Origin: Paenibacillus sp. FJAT-26967 | GTDB lineage: Bacteria > Bacillota > Bacilli > Paenibacillales > NBRC-103111 | Length of the DNA stretch: 64,000 nucleotides | Direction of reading: 5' to 3' | Assembly: GCF_001541095.1 (NCBI RefSeq) | Contig: NZ_LMXH01000001.1 | Span: 2,235,930 to 2,299,929 of the forward strand | Part shown: positions 1-7,903 of the stretch, in pieces | How positions within the stretch are numbered: the stretch's first letter is position 1 | Layout of the letters: every line of letters starts with the position of its first letter | The notes under the pieces: generated by a model | The model's input: the letters and a program-made list of their open reading frames with translations, nothing else | Told to the model about the DNA's origin: nothing | The model's database searches: none | Position numbers and translations under genes: made by a program

Positions 1-580
1 CGATTTCGGGAATATCTCGGATATCATTGTCAAGATTCAGTACACGGCCAAAGACGGCGGAGCTCAATTCGCCGGTCAGGTGAGGCAGCAGCTGCATGCC
101 GACAGCGCTCCTTATCCGTATACACCAGCCAAAATTATGGACTTGAAACGAGCATTCCCGAGCGATTGGTTCGCTCTGTTTCATCCGCAGGCGACCCAGG
201 GTGTGCAGCAGATCAGCTTTCCTGTAACGGACCGCAGCATTCTGACCCACTTATCTGATGTAAGCTTGTTGTCCGCCACTGTACTGATCCTTACGTCCAA
301 TCTGGCAAATGTGTCTGATAAGGATAAGAGCACACCGTTCTTGAGCCTGAAGCTGGGGGATAATCCTGCGGCCCCGATGAGTGTAACCAATAACACGGGG
401 ACGTGCGATTTAAGCAATGTAACGGGAACCGGTGTAGAGGCCACTTTGCAGTTTTCTTTATCGAATACACCGGATGCACTTCTGTTGAACGGGGCTTTAA
501 ATCCGGATGTATTAGCGGGGCTTACCGTCATTATCACCTATCAATCGAATGTATTCGCGAAGACAAGCACAATCAACTAA
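1..580 (+). CDS. C-terminal part of a Tc-toxin TcA-like protein (5' end outside window)
   Basis: The reading frame is open from base 2 to the TAA at 578-580, so this is the last ~192 residues of a longer protein. Near the left edge the translation has ISDIIVKIQYTAKDGG, which matches the ISDVILHLRYTAREGG-type motif I recall from the C-terminal, TcB-binding part of TcA subunits of Tc toxins. The rest is beta-rich and has no membrane segment. In TcA proteins this region sits at the C-terminal end of a large pore-forming and receptor-binding subunit. The next gene starts 20 bases downstream behind AAAGAGG, so they are probably one operon. A GTG at position 80 is in frame but cuts through the motif, so it is not the real start. 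The TcA-like call rests on one motif and position; whether the full protein is a toxin cannot be seen. Confidence 0.6.
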   Translation, partial: DFGNISDIIVKIQYTAKDGGAQFAGQVRQQLHADSAPYPYTPAKIMDLKRAFPSDWFALFHPQATQGVQQISFPVTDRSILTHLSDVSLLSATVLILTSNLANVSDKDKSTPFLSLKLGDNPAAPMSVTNNTGTCDLSNVTGTGVEATLQFSLSNTPDALLLNGALNPDVLAGLTVIITYQSNVFAKTSTIN

Positions 581-600
581 ACGAAAAGAGGTTATGAATA

Positions 601-2772
601 ATGGATTGTAAAGGTTCTCTTGAAATCAACTTGGGCGCGGCCCAAAATTTAACGGATGTAGATTGGTCTAAGGTGAATCCTCAGGATATTAATAACAATA
701 ACTTTCAGTTCGGAAAACCCTTTTATCTGGTATGTCCCGGAGAGCATTGCCAGGATAATGTCAATTTTACGCCTCAGGCACACCGCTTGTGTCAATGCAC
801 CGATATTAACGGAAAACCTGTACCGGGTTGTTCCCCGCATGATTATTTGTACCCCTTTGCGGCCCAGGTCTGCTTTAACACTAGCAATCCTTCCGATATG
901 AGCCATGCAACGTTGGGTAACAGAGGCTGTATGAGTCTGGGAGATACCTGGAATGTGGTCACGTGCTACTGTTGCTGCTCCTGCTTCGCTCACGGGACTC
1001 AAATCGGAACACCGGATGGTCACCGTGCGATTGAGAAGTTCAGTGTTGGTGATAAAGTCATCACGGCCAGCTTGCAGCAGAGCGCGGAAGGTATCCAACT
1101 GGAGTGGAAGAAAGCCAAGCTTAATTTCAGTAATGGTACCGGTCCTCACAGTCATCAACCCGCTATGGTCTATATCCGGTTCGGCGGTCACGGCAGTATC
1201 ATCGTCACTCCGGATCACCTGTTCCTGATGCCTAGCGGCAAACTGAAGCGGGCCGACCGATTGGTGCCGGGTAAAGATTTGTTGATTTCCTATAACGGTA
1301 CGCAGGTAGCGATTAATGAAATCAGCATCGGCGAATACACAGGCGGGGTGCATCATATCGCTACGGATGTTTCCTTTGACGGGTCGCTGGATGGTCACTT
1401 ACTGTTGTCCGAGGGATTGGTTTCCGGCGATTTCAACTTGCAAATTCATCAGAATGAGCTTAAGAAAAGCGGTATGCTGGAAGATGCGGAGGATTGCCCG
1501 AAAGTAGGGAGTCTGGCATATGAAGCGGCTAACCCGCACTTGGTCGCCGGAAATTATATGTCATTCAGCGCCCCGGTCGTGGGTGAATCGAACGCGGCTT
1601 CCGTTGCGGCTAGTCCTGAAGCGGCTGAGCAATTAAGCAAATTCTATGTGATGGGTTCGAACGTGGCTTTCGTGCCGGACAATGCGGCATCCTTCCTTAG
1701 CCCCCTTCAAGCGATTGACGTGAACGATAAAGCGGAAAGATGGGGTTTTACGGAAGTAAGCATCGGTAATGCCATGGTGAAATACCTGGTGAACCTGTTC
1801 CAGGGCTTTTACCCTGATATTACGTTCTATCATGACATCGGACGTCTGGAGCCGAACGCTTATGCCTTTACCCAGTACGGCAAGCAATATGTTGTACTAT
1901 CGGGCGGATTAACGCGTATTAAAGGGCTCGGCATGGAAGGGATGGCGTTCATTCTCGGAAATATGGTCAGCCGGCTTCAAAAGAGCGCGCCTCTGAACGC
2001 GGACGGCTACACAACTGTTGGCATGAGCGATTATTATACACCTGTTATCTTGCAAAATATGTTCTTTGGTACTCTCTACGCGCCATTGATGACTAGTGCG
2101 CTGCACCAAATTCAACTCGTAATATTTAACAACATTAATATTTCACTGCATGATGCTTTTGAAACCGATCCTTTCGAGCCAACCACAGGGACCAGAATGG
2201 ATGCCATCGAAGCAGGTAACGGCATGAATTTCCCACCGAACGGCATAGGCGGTCCGGAAGCGAACGGCTTGAAAGTGACCGGAGCGAAGGTAACCGGGCC
2301 GACGGTTAGCGTGTCTTCGCTGGTGACGGCTGATATTACAGCCGATATCGCGGAGACAGCGTTCAAGCTTCTGCAAGAGAACAAGATTGTGGATGCAACC
2401 GGATTAATTGCGGCGGATTTCGCAGTTTCCACGGATTTATCGTTCTTATTCGCAGATCTGACAGGGGAGAACAAAACGCTGCTCACGGAAGAAGTGCGCT
2501 ACGCCTTGCTGCACGCCGGCTCCACCGTTGAACTGTATTTCAATACAGCCGTCAAAGCGCTGAGTACTGCCGATGAAGATGACTTCTCCTTCGAACCGAG
2601 TGCGCTTATTAAGGATGTAACGCCTGGCAGCAGCAAATCTTCGGTGTTGTTGAAGGTAACGCTGGAGCGCGGGGTGGCTTATACCGTTTCGGTCTCCAGA
2701 GCGCTGACTTCAGACATCGGCTCGACCTTGGACCCGCACTCTTCTTCGGCTGAAGTTACGTTGAACCAATAG
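601..2772 (+). CDS. Hint-domain protein with Cys-rich N-terminus and degenerate M48-like region
   Basis: A 723-residue protein; ATG at 601 behind AAAGAGG (585-591). Residues ~45-126 are unusually rich in cysteine. A Hint (hedgehog/intein) domain starts at C128 (CFAHGTQIGTPDG) and carries the block with H206 (VTPDHLFLMPSG), continuing to ~285. Hint domains self-cleave or ester-activate the peptide bond before their first Cys. No clear terminal His-Asn is visible, so a hedgehog-like N-S shift without intein-type splicing is possible. Residues ~400-510 resemble the M48 metalloprotease fold around NAYAFTQYGKQYVVLSGGL, but the helix where HExxH should be reads FILGNMVSRL, so the zinc ligands are absent. 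The C-terminal ~120 residues look like an Ig-like SbsA/Big_5-type domain. No signal peptide is evident. It lies between a TcA-like gene and a zinc-ribbon protein. The Hint call is firm; the M48 resemblance and overall role are inferred. Confidence 0.8.
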   Translation: MDCKGSLEINLGAAQNLTDVDWSKVNPQDINNNNFQFGKPFYLVCPGEHCQDNVNFTPQAHRLCQCTDINGKPVPGCSPHDYLYPFAAQVCFNTSNPSDMSHATLGNRGCMSLGDTWNVVTCYCCCSCFAHGTQIGTPDGHRAIEKFSVGDKVITASLQQSAEGIQLEWKKAKLNFSNGTGPHSHQPAMVYIRFGGHGSIIVTPDHLFLMPSGKLKRADRLVPGKDLLISYNGTQVAINEISIGEYTGGVHHIATDVSFDGSLDGHLLLSEGLVSGDFNLQIHQNELKKSGMLEDAEDCPKVGSLAYEAANPHLVAGNYMSFSAPVVGESNAASVAASPEAAEQLSKFYVMGSNVAFVPDNAASFLSPLQAIDVNDKAERWGFTEVSIGNAMVKYLVNLFQGFYPDITFYHDIGRLEPNAYAFTQYGKQYVVLSGGLTRIKGLGMEGMAFILGNMVSRLQKSAPLNADGYTTVGMSDYYTPVILQNMFFGTLYAPLMTSALHQIQLVIFNNINISLHDAFETDPFEPTTGTRMDAIEAGNGMNFPPNGIGGPEANGLKVTGAKVTGPTVSVSSLVTADITADIAETAFKLLQENKIVDATGLIAADFAVSTDLSFLFADLTGENKTLLTEEVRYALLHAGSTVELYFNTAVKALSTADEDDFSFEPSALIKDVTPGSSKSSVLLKVTLERGVAYTVSVSRALTSDIGSTLDPHSSSAEVTLNQ

Positions 2773-2804
2773 GAATACGATCATACCAACAGAGGAGATT
2801 GACT

Positions 2805-3536
2805 ATGGAATCAGCCGACAAACCGTTGGGAGCATTCACGGGGACTATAGAAGAACAGTGCGAGCAATTCGGCATCATCCTGGGTTTGAACGGACCGGTT
2901 TCGGAAAAGGTTCTTATTGCGGCCGTTCATGATCCCAGTTATGCGCATAATTTACTCGCAGCACGAAGGTCGGAGATGTTCTTGAACCATTTGCTGAACA
3001 ATCCTCCCGAGGTGGACATGGCCGGGGGGACGGAAGCTTTCGGAGCGCCGGGAGCATCGGGTTCAACCGGAGCTGCGGAAACTTCAGAAACGTCAGGTGA
3101 AATGGAAGCAGCCGGAGTGTCGCAATTAGCGGGAGTAACGGATGCTTCCGATGCATCAACAATGGAAGTAAAAGAGGTGGCCGGTTTGGCTGAAGGGCAC
3201 GCCGCTGCGCATTCCAATGCGGAATTGGCCAAGAAAGCCGGTCAAGCGCTGTGGAAGTGGGCGAGAACGGGTTTTGCCACTGTGGAGGACGACGTTTACC
3301 GTAAACGGATGAGCGCTTGCGAGGCCTGCCCGCACATTCAAAACAAACCGGATAAGCTGCTCTACAACGCCCTGTCCGTGACCACTTCGGCCAGCGCCGA
3401 TGCCGCAGAGAAGATCTGCGGCAAGTGCGGCTGTGTGCTTTCCAAGAAAACCAGACTGCCTACGGAATCATGTCCGGATGATCATCCGGAACTGGCGGGC
3501 ATGACTCGTTGGGAAGAACCGATTCCGGTCATTTAA
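2805..3536 (+). CDS. Unknown protein with C-terminal cysteine (zinc-ribbon-like) domain
   Basis: A 243-residue protein starting at ATG 2805 with GGAG at 2794-2797; the in-frame TTG at 2799 is too close to that site. Residues 1-65 form a compact domain (EEQCEQFGIILGLNGPVSEK). Residues ~70-135 are a low-complexity Ala/Gly/Ser/Glu linker. The C-terminal ~100 residues start with a Trp-rich helix (ALWKWARTGF) and hold C172xxC175, C205xxC208xC210 and C223, in a pattern like the DUF6171-type cysteine domain (CGKCGC...K...LPTESCP). These cysteines probably bind zinc. The gene follows the Hint gene by 32 bases and ends just before a terminator, so it closes the operon. No catalytic motif was recognised. 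Function is unknown; an adaptor or maturation partner of the upstream proteins is possible. Confidence 0.75.
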   Translation: MESADKPLGAFTGTIEEQCEQFGIILGLNGPVSEKVLIAAVHDPSYAHNLLAARRSEMFLNHLLNNPPEVDMAGGTEAFGAPGASGSTGAAETSETSGEMEAAGVSQLAGVTDASDASTMEVKEVAGLAEGHAAAHSNAELAKKAGQALWKWARTGFATVEDDVYRKRMSACEACPHIQNKPDKLLYNALSVTTSASADAAEKICGKCGCVLSKKTRLPTESCPDDHPELAGMTRWEEPIPVI

Positions 3537-3557
3537 ATAGAGAACTGAAAGTATATT

Positions 3558-3582
3558 GGAGGGCGCAAGCCCTCCTTTTGTT
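3558..3582 (+). terminator. Rho-independent terminator of the TcA-like/Hint operon
   Basis: Perfect 7-bp stem GGAGGGC/GCCCTCC with a GCAA loop followed by TTTTGTTT, 21 bases after the stop codon at 3536. Confidence 0.9.
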
Positions 3583-3926
3583 TGGTTAACTTTCCGTCTA
3601 TCAAAGCAGCCGCTTTATAGTCTGTGTGTGCGACGGCGCGGATTTCAATCCGTTGATGAGGGAACACAAGACCGGGCACGCCGAGTAGGGTGTCGGCCTG
3701 CAGATGAATGCCCGCATACTCCTTGTACAGAACGATGTACGGTTCGAAATGCTCTTGCTGATTTGTCAGAAATATCTCCATGTCAGCGATTTTCGATCAT
3801 GTGACACCAAATCCGCTAATACTCGATCGCGTTCTCCAACGCCTTCGAAATCACTTTCGCTAATGAACGCACCAAGCTTATCATGGGATAATACGGGTTG
3901 GAATGTCGAAGGCCAGTCTGTTCCGA

Positions 3927-3972
3927 TTGACAAAAATACTTCCACAAATTTGTCATTATGTAAATGATGACA
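3927..3972 (+). promoter_or_regulatory. Weak promoter and dyad upstream of the serine hydrolase
   Basis: TTGACA at 3927-3932 lies upstream of an inverted repeat TGTCAT (3951-3956) / ATGACA (3967-3972). No good -10 at standard spacing is seen, so only a regulatory region is suggested. Confidence 0.3.
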
Positions 3973-4061
3973 TTTTGTGAATAGCGGATATGACAGCCTT
4001 GCGGATAGGATGAAAAGGCGGGAAATTACCGCCATTATCTATTCGAGGAGCTGATTTACGT

Positions 4062-5231
4062 ATGAAAATGCCTTATAAAATTGTGTCCGCCAGCTTGGCC
4101 CTTATGGTGACGGGAATCTCCCAATATAACGTAGTTCCAGGTATAGCGGTAGAAGCGAAAGCCGCCTCGTCTATTAATTCTTCCTCTGAGGCGCAGGCAA
4201 AACGGAATCATAGTGCCGTCAAGCAAGCTTTGCGGGATGCAATGGAGACCGGGCTGCCGGGTATACTCGTCAAAAGTACTGAGAATGGAAAAAGGTGGGC
4301 CTATTCCATAGGGGTCGCCGATTTGACGACCGGGCAGCAGATGGAAACGAATTATCGTTTTCGCATCGGCAGCGTAACGAAGACGTTCACCGCTGCGGTT
4401 GTCCTCCAACTAGCCGGAGAAAACCGATTGAATCTCGACGATTCCATCGAGAAATGGCTGCCCGGTGTCGTACGCGGAAACGGCTACGAAGGAAAAGAGA
4501 TCACTGTCCGGCAGCTTCTGAACCATACCAGCGGGATCAGCGAATACTTGAAGTCAGATAAAATCAATTTAATGGAAACCAGAAAAACGTATACTCCTGA
4601 AGAAATCGTCAAAATCGGCCTGGCTATGCCCGCGGATTTCGCTCCCGGCAAGGGCTGGTCGTATTCCAATACGGGATATGTGTTGCTGGGCATGCTTATT
4701 GAAAGGGTGTCCGGAGCTAGCTATGCGGAGGAAATCGAGAAACGGATCCTAGAACCGCTTGAACTCTCCGATACGTTCCTTCCGGGTAATTCAGCGGTGA
4801 TCCCCGGCAATAAACATGCGCGGGGGTATTTCCAGCCGGAATTTGGGAAGGAGCCGCTAGATATTACGTACTATAATCCGAGCGTCGCCAGCTCCGCCGG
4901 GGATATTATATCTTCTGCCGAAGACTTGAATAAGTTCTTTTCCGCCTTGCTTGGCGGCCAATTACTGAAAGAAGAACAGCTGAAACAAATGCTTACCCCT
5001 GTAGCAACAGGGCAAAAGGATTTCAAGGGATACGGACTCGGGATATATGCATTCAACCTTCAAAACGGTGATACGGTGTGGGGGCATACCGGAGGAATAC
5101 CGGGATTTGCAACATTTGCGGGCGGTGTGCTTGGCGGTAAACATACGTTAGCCGTCAGTACCAACTATTTAGGAACTGCTATCGAACACCAAACTTTTAG
5201 TAAGATAGTTAAAGCCGAATTTGATAAATAG
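4062..5231 (+). CDS. Secreted serine beta-lactamase / D-Ala-D-Ala carboxypeptidase family protein
   Basis: A 389-residue protein with an N-terminal signal sequence (charged start, hydrophobic stretch ~8-30, likely cleavage near AKA-A at 33-36). The active-site motifs of class C beta-lactamases and R61-type DD-peptidases are all present: S104-V-T-K107, Y201-S-N203 and H342-T-G344. S104 would be the acylated nucleophile. The protein would act outside the membrane on D-Ala-D-Ala peptides or related esters and amides. GAGGAG at 4045-4050 precedes the ATG. It is followed by a strong terminator at 5310 and appears monocistronic. Family members range from DD-peptidases to esterases, so antibiotic resistance cannot be claimed from sequence alone. 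Confidence 0.9.
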   Translation: MKMPYKIVSASLALMVTGISQYNVVPGIAVEAKAASSINSSSEAQAKRNHSAVKQALRDAMETGLPGILVKSTENGKRWAYSIGVADLTTGQQMETNYRFRIGSVTKTFTAAVVLQLAGENRLNLDDSIEKWLPGVVRGNGYEGKEITVRQLLNHTSGISEYLKSDKINLMETRKTYTPEEIVKIGLAMPADFAPGKGWSYSNTGYVLLGMLIERVSGASYAEEIEKRILEPLELSDTFLPGNSAVIPGNKHARGYFQPEFGKEPLDITYYNPSVASSAGDIISSAEDLNKFFSALLGGQLLKEEQLKQMLTPVATGQKDFKGYGLGIYAFNLQNGDTVWGHTGGIPGFATFAGGVLGGKHTLAVSTNYLGTAIEHQTFSKIVKAEFDK

Positions 5232-5309
5232 GGAATAAGGAAGCATGGGCAAGTCCATACTCATTAAAATCTTACATCAGCGCAACCTCCCGTTTATATT
5301 GAACCCGAG

Positions 5310-5352
5310 AACGCAGCTAACATTTTAATTACATAACGTTAGCTGCGTTTTT
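5310..5352 (+). terminator. Rho-independent terminator after the serine hydrolase
   Basis: 12-bp perfect stem AACGCAGCTAAC (5310-5321) / GTTAGCTGCGTT (5338-5349) followed by TTT. Confidence 0.9.
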
Positions 5353-5392
5353 CTCCTGTTTATTGTAAGGATAAGTCCCAATTCACAAGCCT

Positions 5393-5409
5393 AATACCAT
5401 ACTGGTATT
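5393..5409. repeat. Small inverted repeat in the 5232-5594 gap
   Basis: AATACCA (5393-5399) and TGGTATT (5403-5409) form a perfect 7-bp dyad with a 3-base centre; possibly a protein-binding site. No T-tract follows. Confidence 0.3.
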
Positions 5410-5529
5410 GGGAATCAGCATTCCAACTAACCGTGCACGTTAATTAAATATAAAGGGAGAGGATAGTCAATCAGATAGCGATCCGCTGCTTTTTTTATTG
5501 AGTGCAGATTACGCTTCTGTAATTGAGTG

Positions 5530-5575
5530 TTGCTATGTTCATTCATATATTTTATAATGAGTGAAAATTCACTCA
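5530..5575 (+). promoter_or_regulatory. Promoter with overlapping palindromic operator for the TetR/GNAT operon
   Basis: -35 TTGCTA (5530-5535), 17-base spacer, -10 TATAAT (5553-5558). Starting on the last base of the -10 is a perfect palindrome TGAGTGAA-AA-TTCACTCA (5558-5575), placed where a bound repressor would block initiation. It is probably the operator of the TetR protein encoded just downstream. Confidence 0.75.
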
Positions 5576-5594
5576 AAAAAAGAAGGGGATTCGA

Positions 5595-6209
5595 TTGCCA
5601 CGAACTAAGGAGCAGTTTGAAGAAATGCGCAAAGCAACCAGGGAGAAAATTCATGCGTCTGCGATGCGGTTATTTGTCCACCAAGGATACGGTTCAACAA
5701 ATGTTCAAGATATTGCCGACACAGCCGGAATTAGTATTGGGTTGTTATATCGTCACTACAAAACAAAGGAAAAATTATTTCACGAATTGCTTGCCTATGC
5801 AATGGAAGGATTACAACGTAATATTACTTTCTTTGACGATTCTGAACAGTCTCCTAAAAAGTTAATCACAGAATTTGTCGACGAAGTCCACAGCGATTTG
5901 AGTCATGGCGAAGATCTGGCTAATCTGCTGATCCTTATTAATCAATCCCTATTAGCTCAAGCTGGCACAGCATCTGAACCATATAAAGAGATCCTTCAAG
6001 TCAATGCCAGGCTTCTTGATTCTACGGCACAACTCATTCGTAAAGGTCAGCAGCTTGGGGAATTCAGATCGGGTGATGCGCAAGAGATGGCTGTCTTTTT
6101 TTATGCTTCAATTCACGGTTTGGCTGAAATGAAAGTATTGCTTAAAGGTAACTTCACAGTGCCTTCACCTTCAGTCATCACTGCATTTCTATTTAAAGAA
6201 AGGGAGTGA
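5595..6209 (+). CDS. TetR family transcriptional regulator
   Basis: A 204-residue protein. The N-terminal helix-turn-helix is typical of TetR (IHASAMRLFVHQGYGSTNVQDIADTAGISIGLLYRHYKTKEKLF, residues ~15-57), followed by an all-helical ligand-binding and dimerisation domain. The start is TTG 5595, with AAGGGG a few bases upstream. The palindrome at 5558-5575 upstream suggests autorepression. The GNAT gene follows after 7 bases with its Shine-Dalgarno inside the end of this gene, so both are co-transcribed and the acetyltransferase is the likely regulated output. The effector is unknown. Confidence 0.9.
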   Translation: MPRTKEQFEEMRKATREKIHASAMRLFVHQGYGSTNVQDIADTAGISIGLLYRHYKTKEKLFHELLAYAMEGLQRNITFFDDSEQSPKKLITEFVDEVHSDLSHGEDLANLLILINQSLLAQAGTASEPYKEILQVNARLLDSTAQLIRKGQQLGEFRSGDAQEMAVFFYASIHGLAEMKVLLKGNFTVPSPSVITAFLFKERE

Positions 6210-6216
6210 TCCTGTC

Positions 6217-6810
6217 ATGTTTAAAATGGTTAGAGCAGATCAAGCCGAGTTTGATGTGAGGCAAGGAATGTCTACAATATTCGCGGAAGGATTCACACAA
6301 TGGCTTGGTTTTTTCTCCCAGGATCCGGAAAAGATTGCCGCTGCGTTTGCCCATATGTTTGTACTGGATCAATTTTATGTAGCTCTATACCAGGGACAAG
6401 TGGTTGGGATGGTTGCCTGCACGGATGGAATTTCACTCTCTGTTAAACTGGATAAAAAGGAACTTCGCAAACATTTCGGCTTTTACAAAGGCACGATCGC
6501 GGGTATTTTTCTAAAAAAAGAATTTGAAACTGCCTTTGTTCAGCCTTTAAACGGTGCAGGCTCTATTGAATTTGTCGGGACGGCGGCTGATTTCAGGGGA
6601 CAGGGCGTAGCTTCACAATTAATTCTTCATATTCTGAATCATACGCCTTATGAGGCTTACTTGATTGAAGAAGTTGCCGATACGAATATTCCAGCCATGA
6701 AACTCTATTTAAAATTAGGTTTTGAAGAATACAAACGCAGGCAAATACCAATTAAGCAAGCAAAAAAAATCGGGATCAATTACAGTGTATCGTTACGATA
6801 TACGAAATAG
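6217..6810 (+). CDS. GNAT family N-acetyltransferase
   Basis: A 197-residue protein; ATG 6217 with GGAGTGA at 6203-6209 overlapping the tetR stop. The acetyl-CoA binding motif A is visible as FRGQGVASQLI (residues ~127-137), followed by the C-terminal DTNIPAMKLYLKLGFEEYKR block of the fold. It should transfer acetyl from acetyl-CoA to an amine on a small molecule or protein; the substrate is unknown. Co-transcription with a TetR regulator suggests inducible detoxification. It ends just before a convergent padR gene, with a short GCCGG/CCGGC hairpin at 6811-6826 between them. Confidence 0.88.
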   Translation: MFKMVRADQAEFDVRQGMSTIFAEGFTQWLGFFSQDPEKIAAAFAHMFVLDQFYVALYQGQVVGMVACTDGISLSVKLDKKELRKHFGFYKGTIAGIFLKKEFETAFVQPLNGAGSIEFVGTAADFRGQGVASQLILHILNHTPYEAYLIEEVADTNIPAMKLYLKLGFEEYKRRQIPIKQAKKIGINYSVSLRYTK

Positions 6811-6828
6811 CCGGTTGAGCCCGGCTTT

Positions 6829-7746
6829 CTATTTCAGAAGCCAGTTTTCTGCTTCTTCTTTACTTCCATACATTCTAAAATGATTGCCCGTGTTCATTTC
6901 CATAGCCAATTCTTTAAATCTGCCTTTTTCAATTATCTCCTGAGGAATAATAGCAGCAGTTTTTATACCATAATTTATAAATTTCTGAATAATATCACCG
7001 GCTACTTTGGTTTTAAGTTTGAAGAAGTCTTCTGATAAGGCTGTATAGTGTATAATAATCGCGTTTGCTTCATGTTCCCAGCAGAGAGATATTAGATCAA
7101 GTGCATTATTCTCCGTACTTAAAGGTTCAGTAGAAGAAATCAGTTCAATATATTTTTTACTCTCTGTTTCTCTGACTTGATAGTTCATTTTATCTTTTTC
7201 CTCCATAACTTCGTTTTCGAACAACCTCTGACGGGTTTCACGAACCCAATTAAGTTCATTATGATAGGTTGAAATAATGTTTTCTGAAATCATCTCCCAT
7301 ATTAAGCTTTCCCTCCTGCTTCTATTAGGCGAATGAAGAGCACGTCTGTATTTTTCCTTCTGCATCATCAATTGCAGTTTGATTTCATTTTCATATTTTG
7401 TGAGTATCTCACTTAATTCTTGATTACTTAACATATCTGACCATGCAAGCTGTACCAAAAATGTTTTTTTTATCTCAGGAGCTTCTGATGATGACACAAG
7501 CCAATTTCTTAGTTCCTTAAGTCCTTCTTCTGTTATGGTATATATTTTTTTTGAAGGAGAGTTATCCTGATGAACCACTTCACTGGTAACGAAATCTTCG
7601 TTCTCCATATTCATTAGGGCTTTGTAAATTTGATTATTGTTACCGGACCAATACATGAAGGAGGATTCTTCAAAAATTTTTTTTAGTTCATATCCTGTTG
7701 AGGACTTCCAACTCAGTATGCCTAATATTGCCAATCGGATCGACAT
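6829..7746 (-). CDS. PadR-family regulator fused to a DUF4180 domain
   Basis: A 305-residue protein; ATG at 7746 with GAGGTG 5-6 bases upstream. Residues 1-~175 are a PadR winged helix (LAILGILSWKSSTGYELKKI, then QIYKALMNMENEDFV) and its helical C-terminal dimerisation region. Residues ~190-305 match DUF4180 as I recall it (DLISLCWEHEANAIIIHYTA, LSEDFFKLKTKVAGDIIQKF, GNHFRMYGSKEEAENWL). DUF4180 is often a separate small protein; here it may act as an effector or partner-sensing part. Two AACATA repeats lie upstream in the promoter region (7747-7800). No target gene is obvious; it is convergent with the GNAT gene. Confidence 0.85.
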   Translation of the reverse strand: MSIRLAILGILSWKSSTGYELKKIFEESSFMYWSGNNNQIYKALMNMENEDFVTSEVVHQDNSPSKKIYTITEEGLKELRNWLVSSSEAPEIKKTFLVQLAWSDMLSNQELSEILTKYENEIKLQLMMQKEKYRRALHSPNRSRRESLIWEMISENIISTYHNELNWVRETRQRLFENEVMEEKDKMNYQVRETESKKYIELISSTEPLSTENNALDLISLCWEHEANAIIIHYTALSEDFFKLKTKVAGDIIQKFINYGIKTAAIIPQEIIEKGRFKELAMEMNTGNHFRMYGSKEEAENWLLK

Positions 7747-7903
7747 TATTACACCTCATTATTAATAACATAGGTTAAAAGTAACATATGATACTATGGT
7801 GGTCAATGTGAAACTTCTCAATCTGTTACTGCTGTTTAAGACGGAGCTAAAATCAATGTTTATAAATTTGCCAGGTTGGAATATGGATCCCATACTGCGT
7901 TAT

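Larger units (their letters stand above)
3533..4035 (-). pseudogene. Possible frameshifted gene remnant of unknown family
   Basis: Two overlapping minus-strand frames (4035-3766 and 3781-3533) each read like ordinary protein rather than noise: one has VEVFLSIGTDWPSTFQPVLS, the other HFEPYIVLYKEYAGIHLQAD and LLGVPGLVFPHQRIEIRAV. A single-base indel near 3770-3785 would join them into about 160 residues. The last residues run through the terminator at 3558-3582, so the true 3' end has probably been lost. I do not recognise the family. This is the main content of the 525-base gap between the genes ending at 3536 and starting at 4062. Confidence 0.3.

Noticed and set aside
5427..5654. Minus-strand 75-codon frame over the tetR promoter
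   Set aside because: It covers the promoter and operator and the start of tetR; no ribosome binding site or family.
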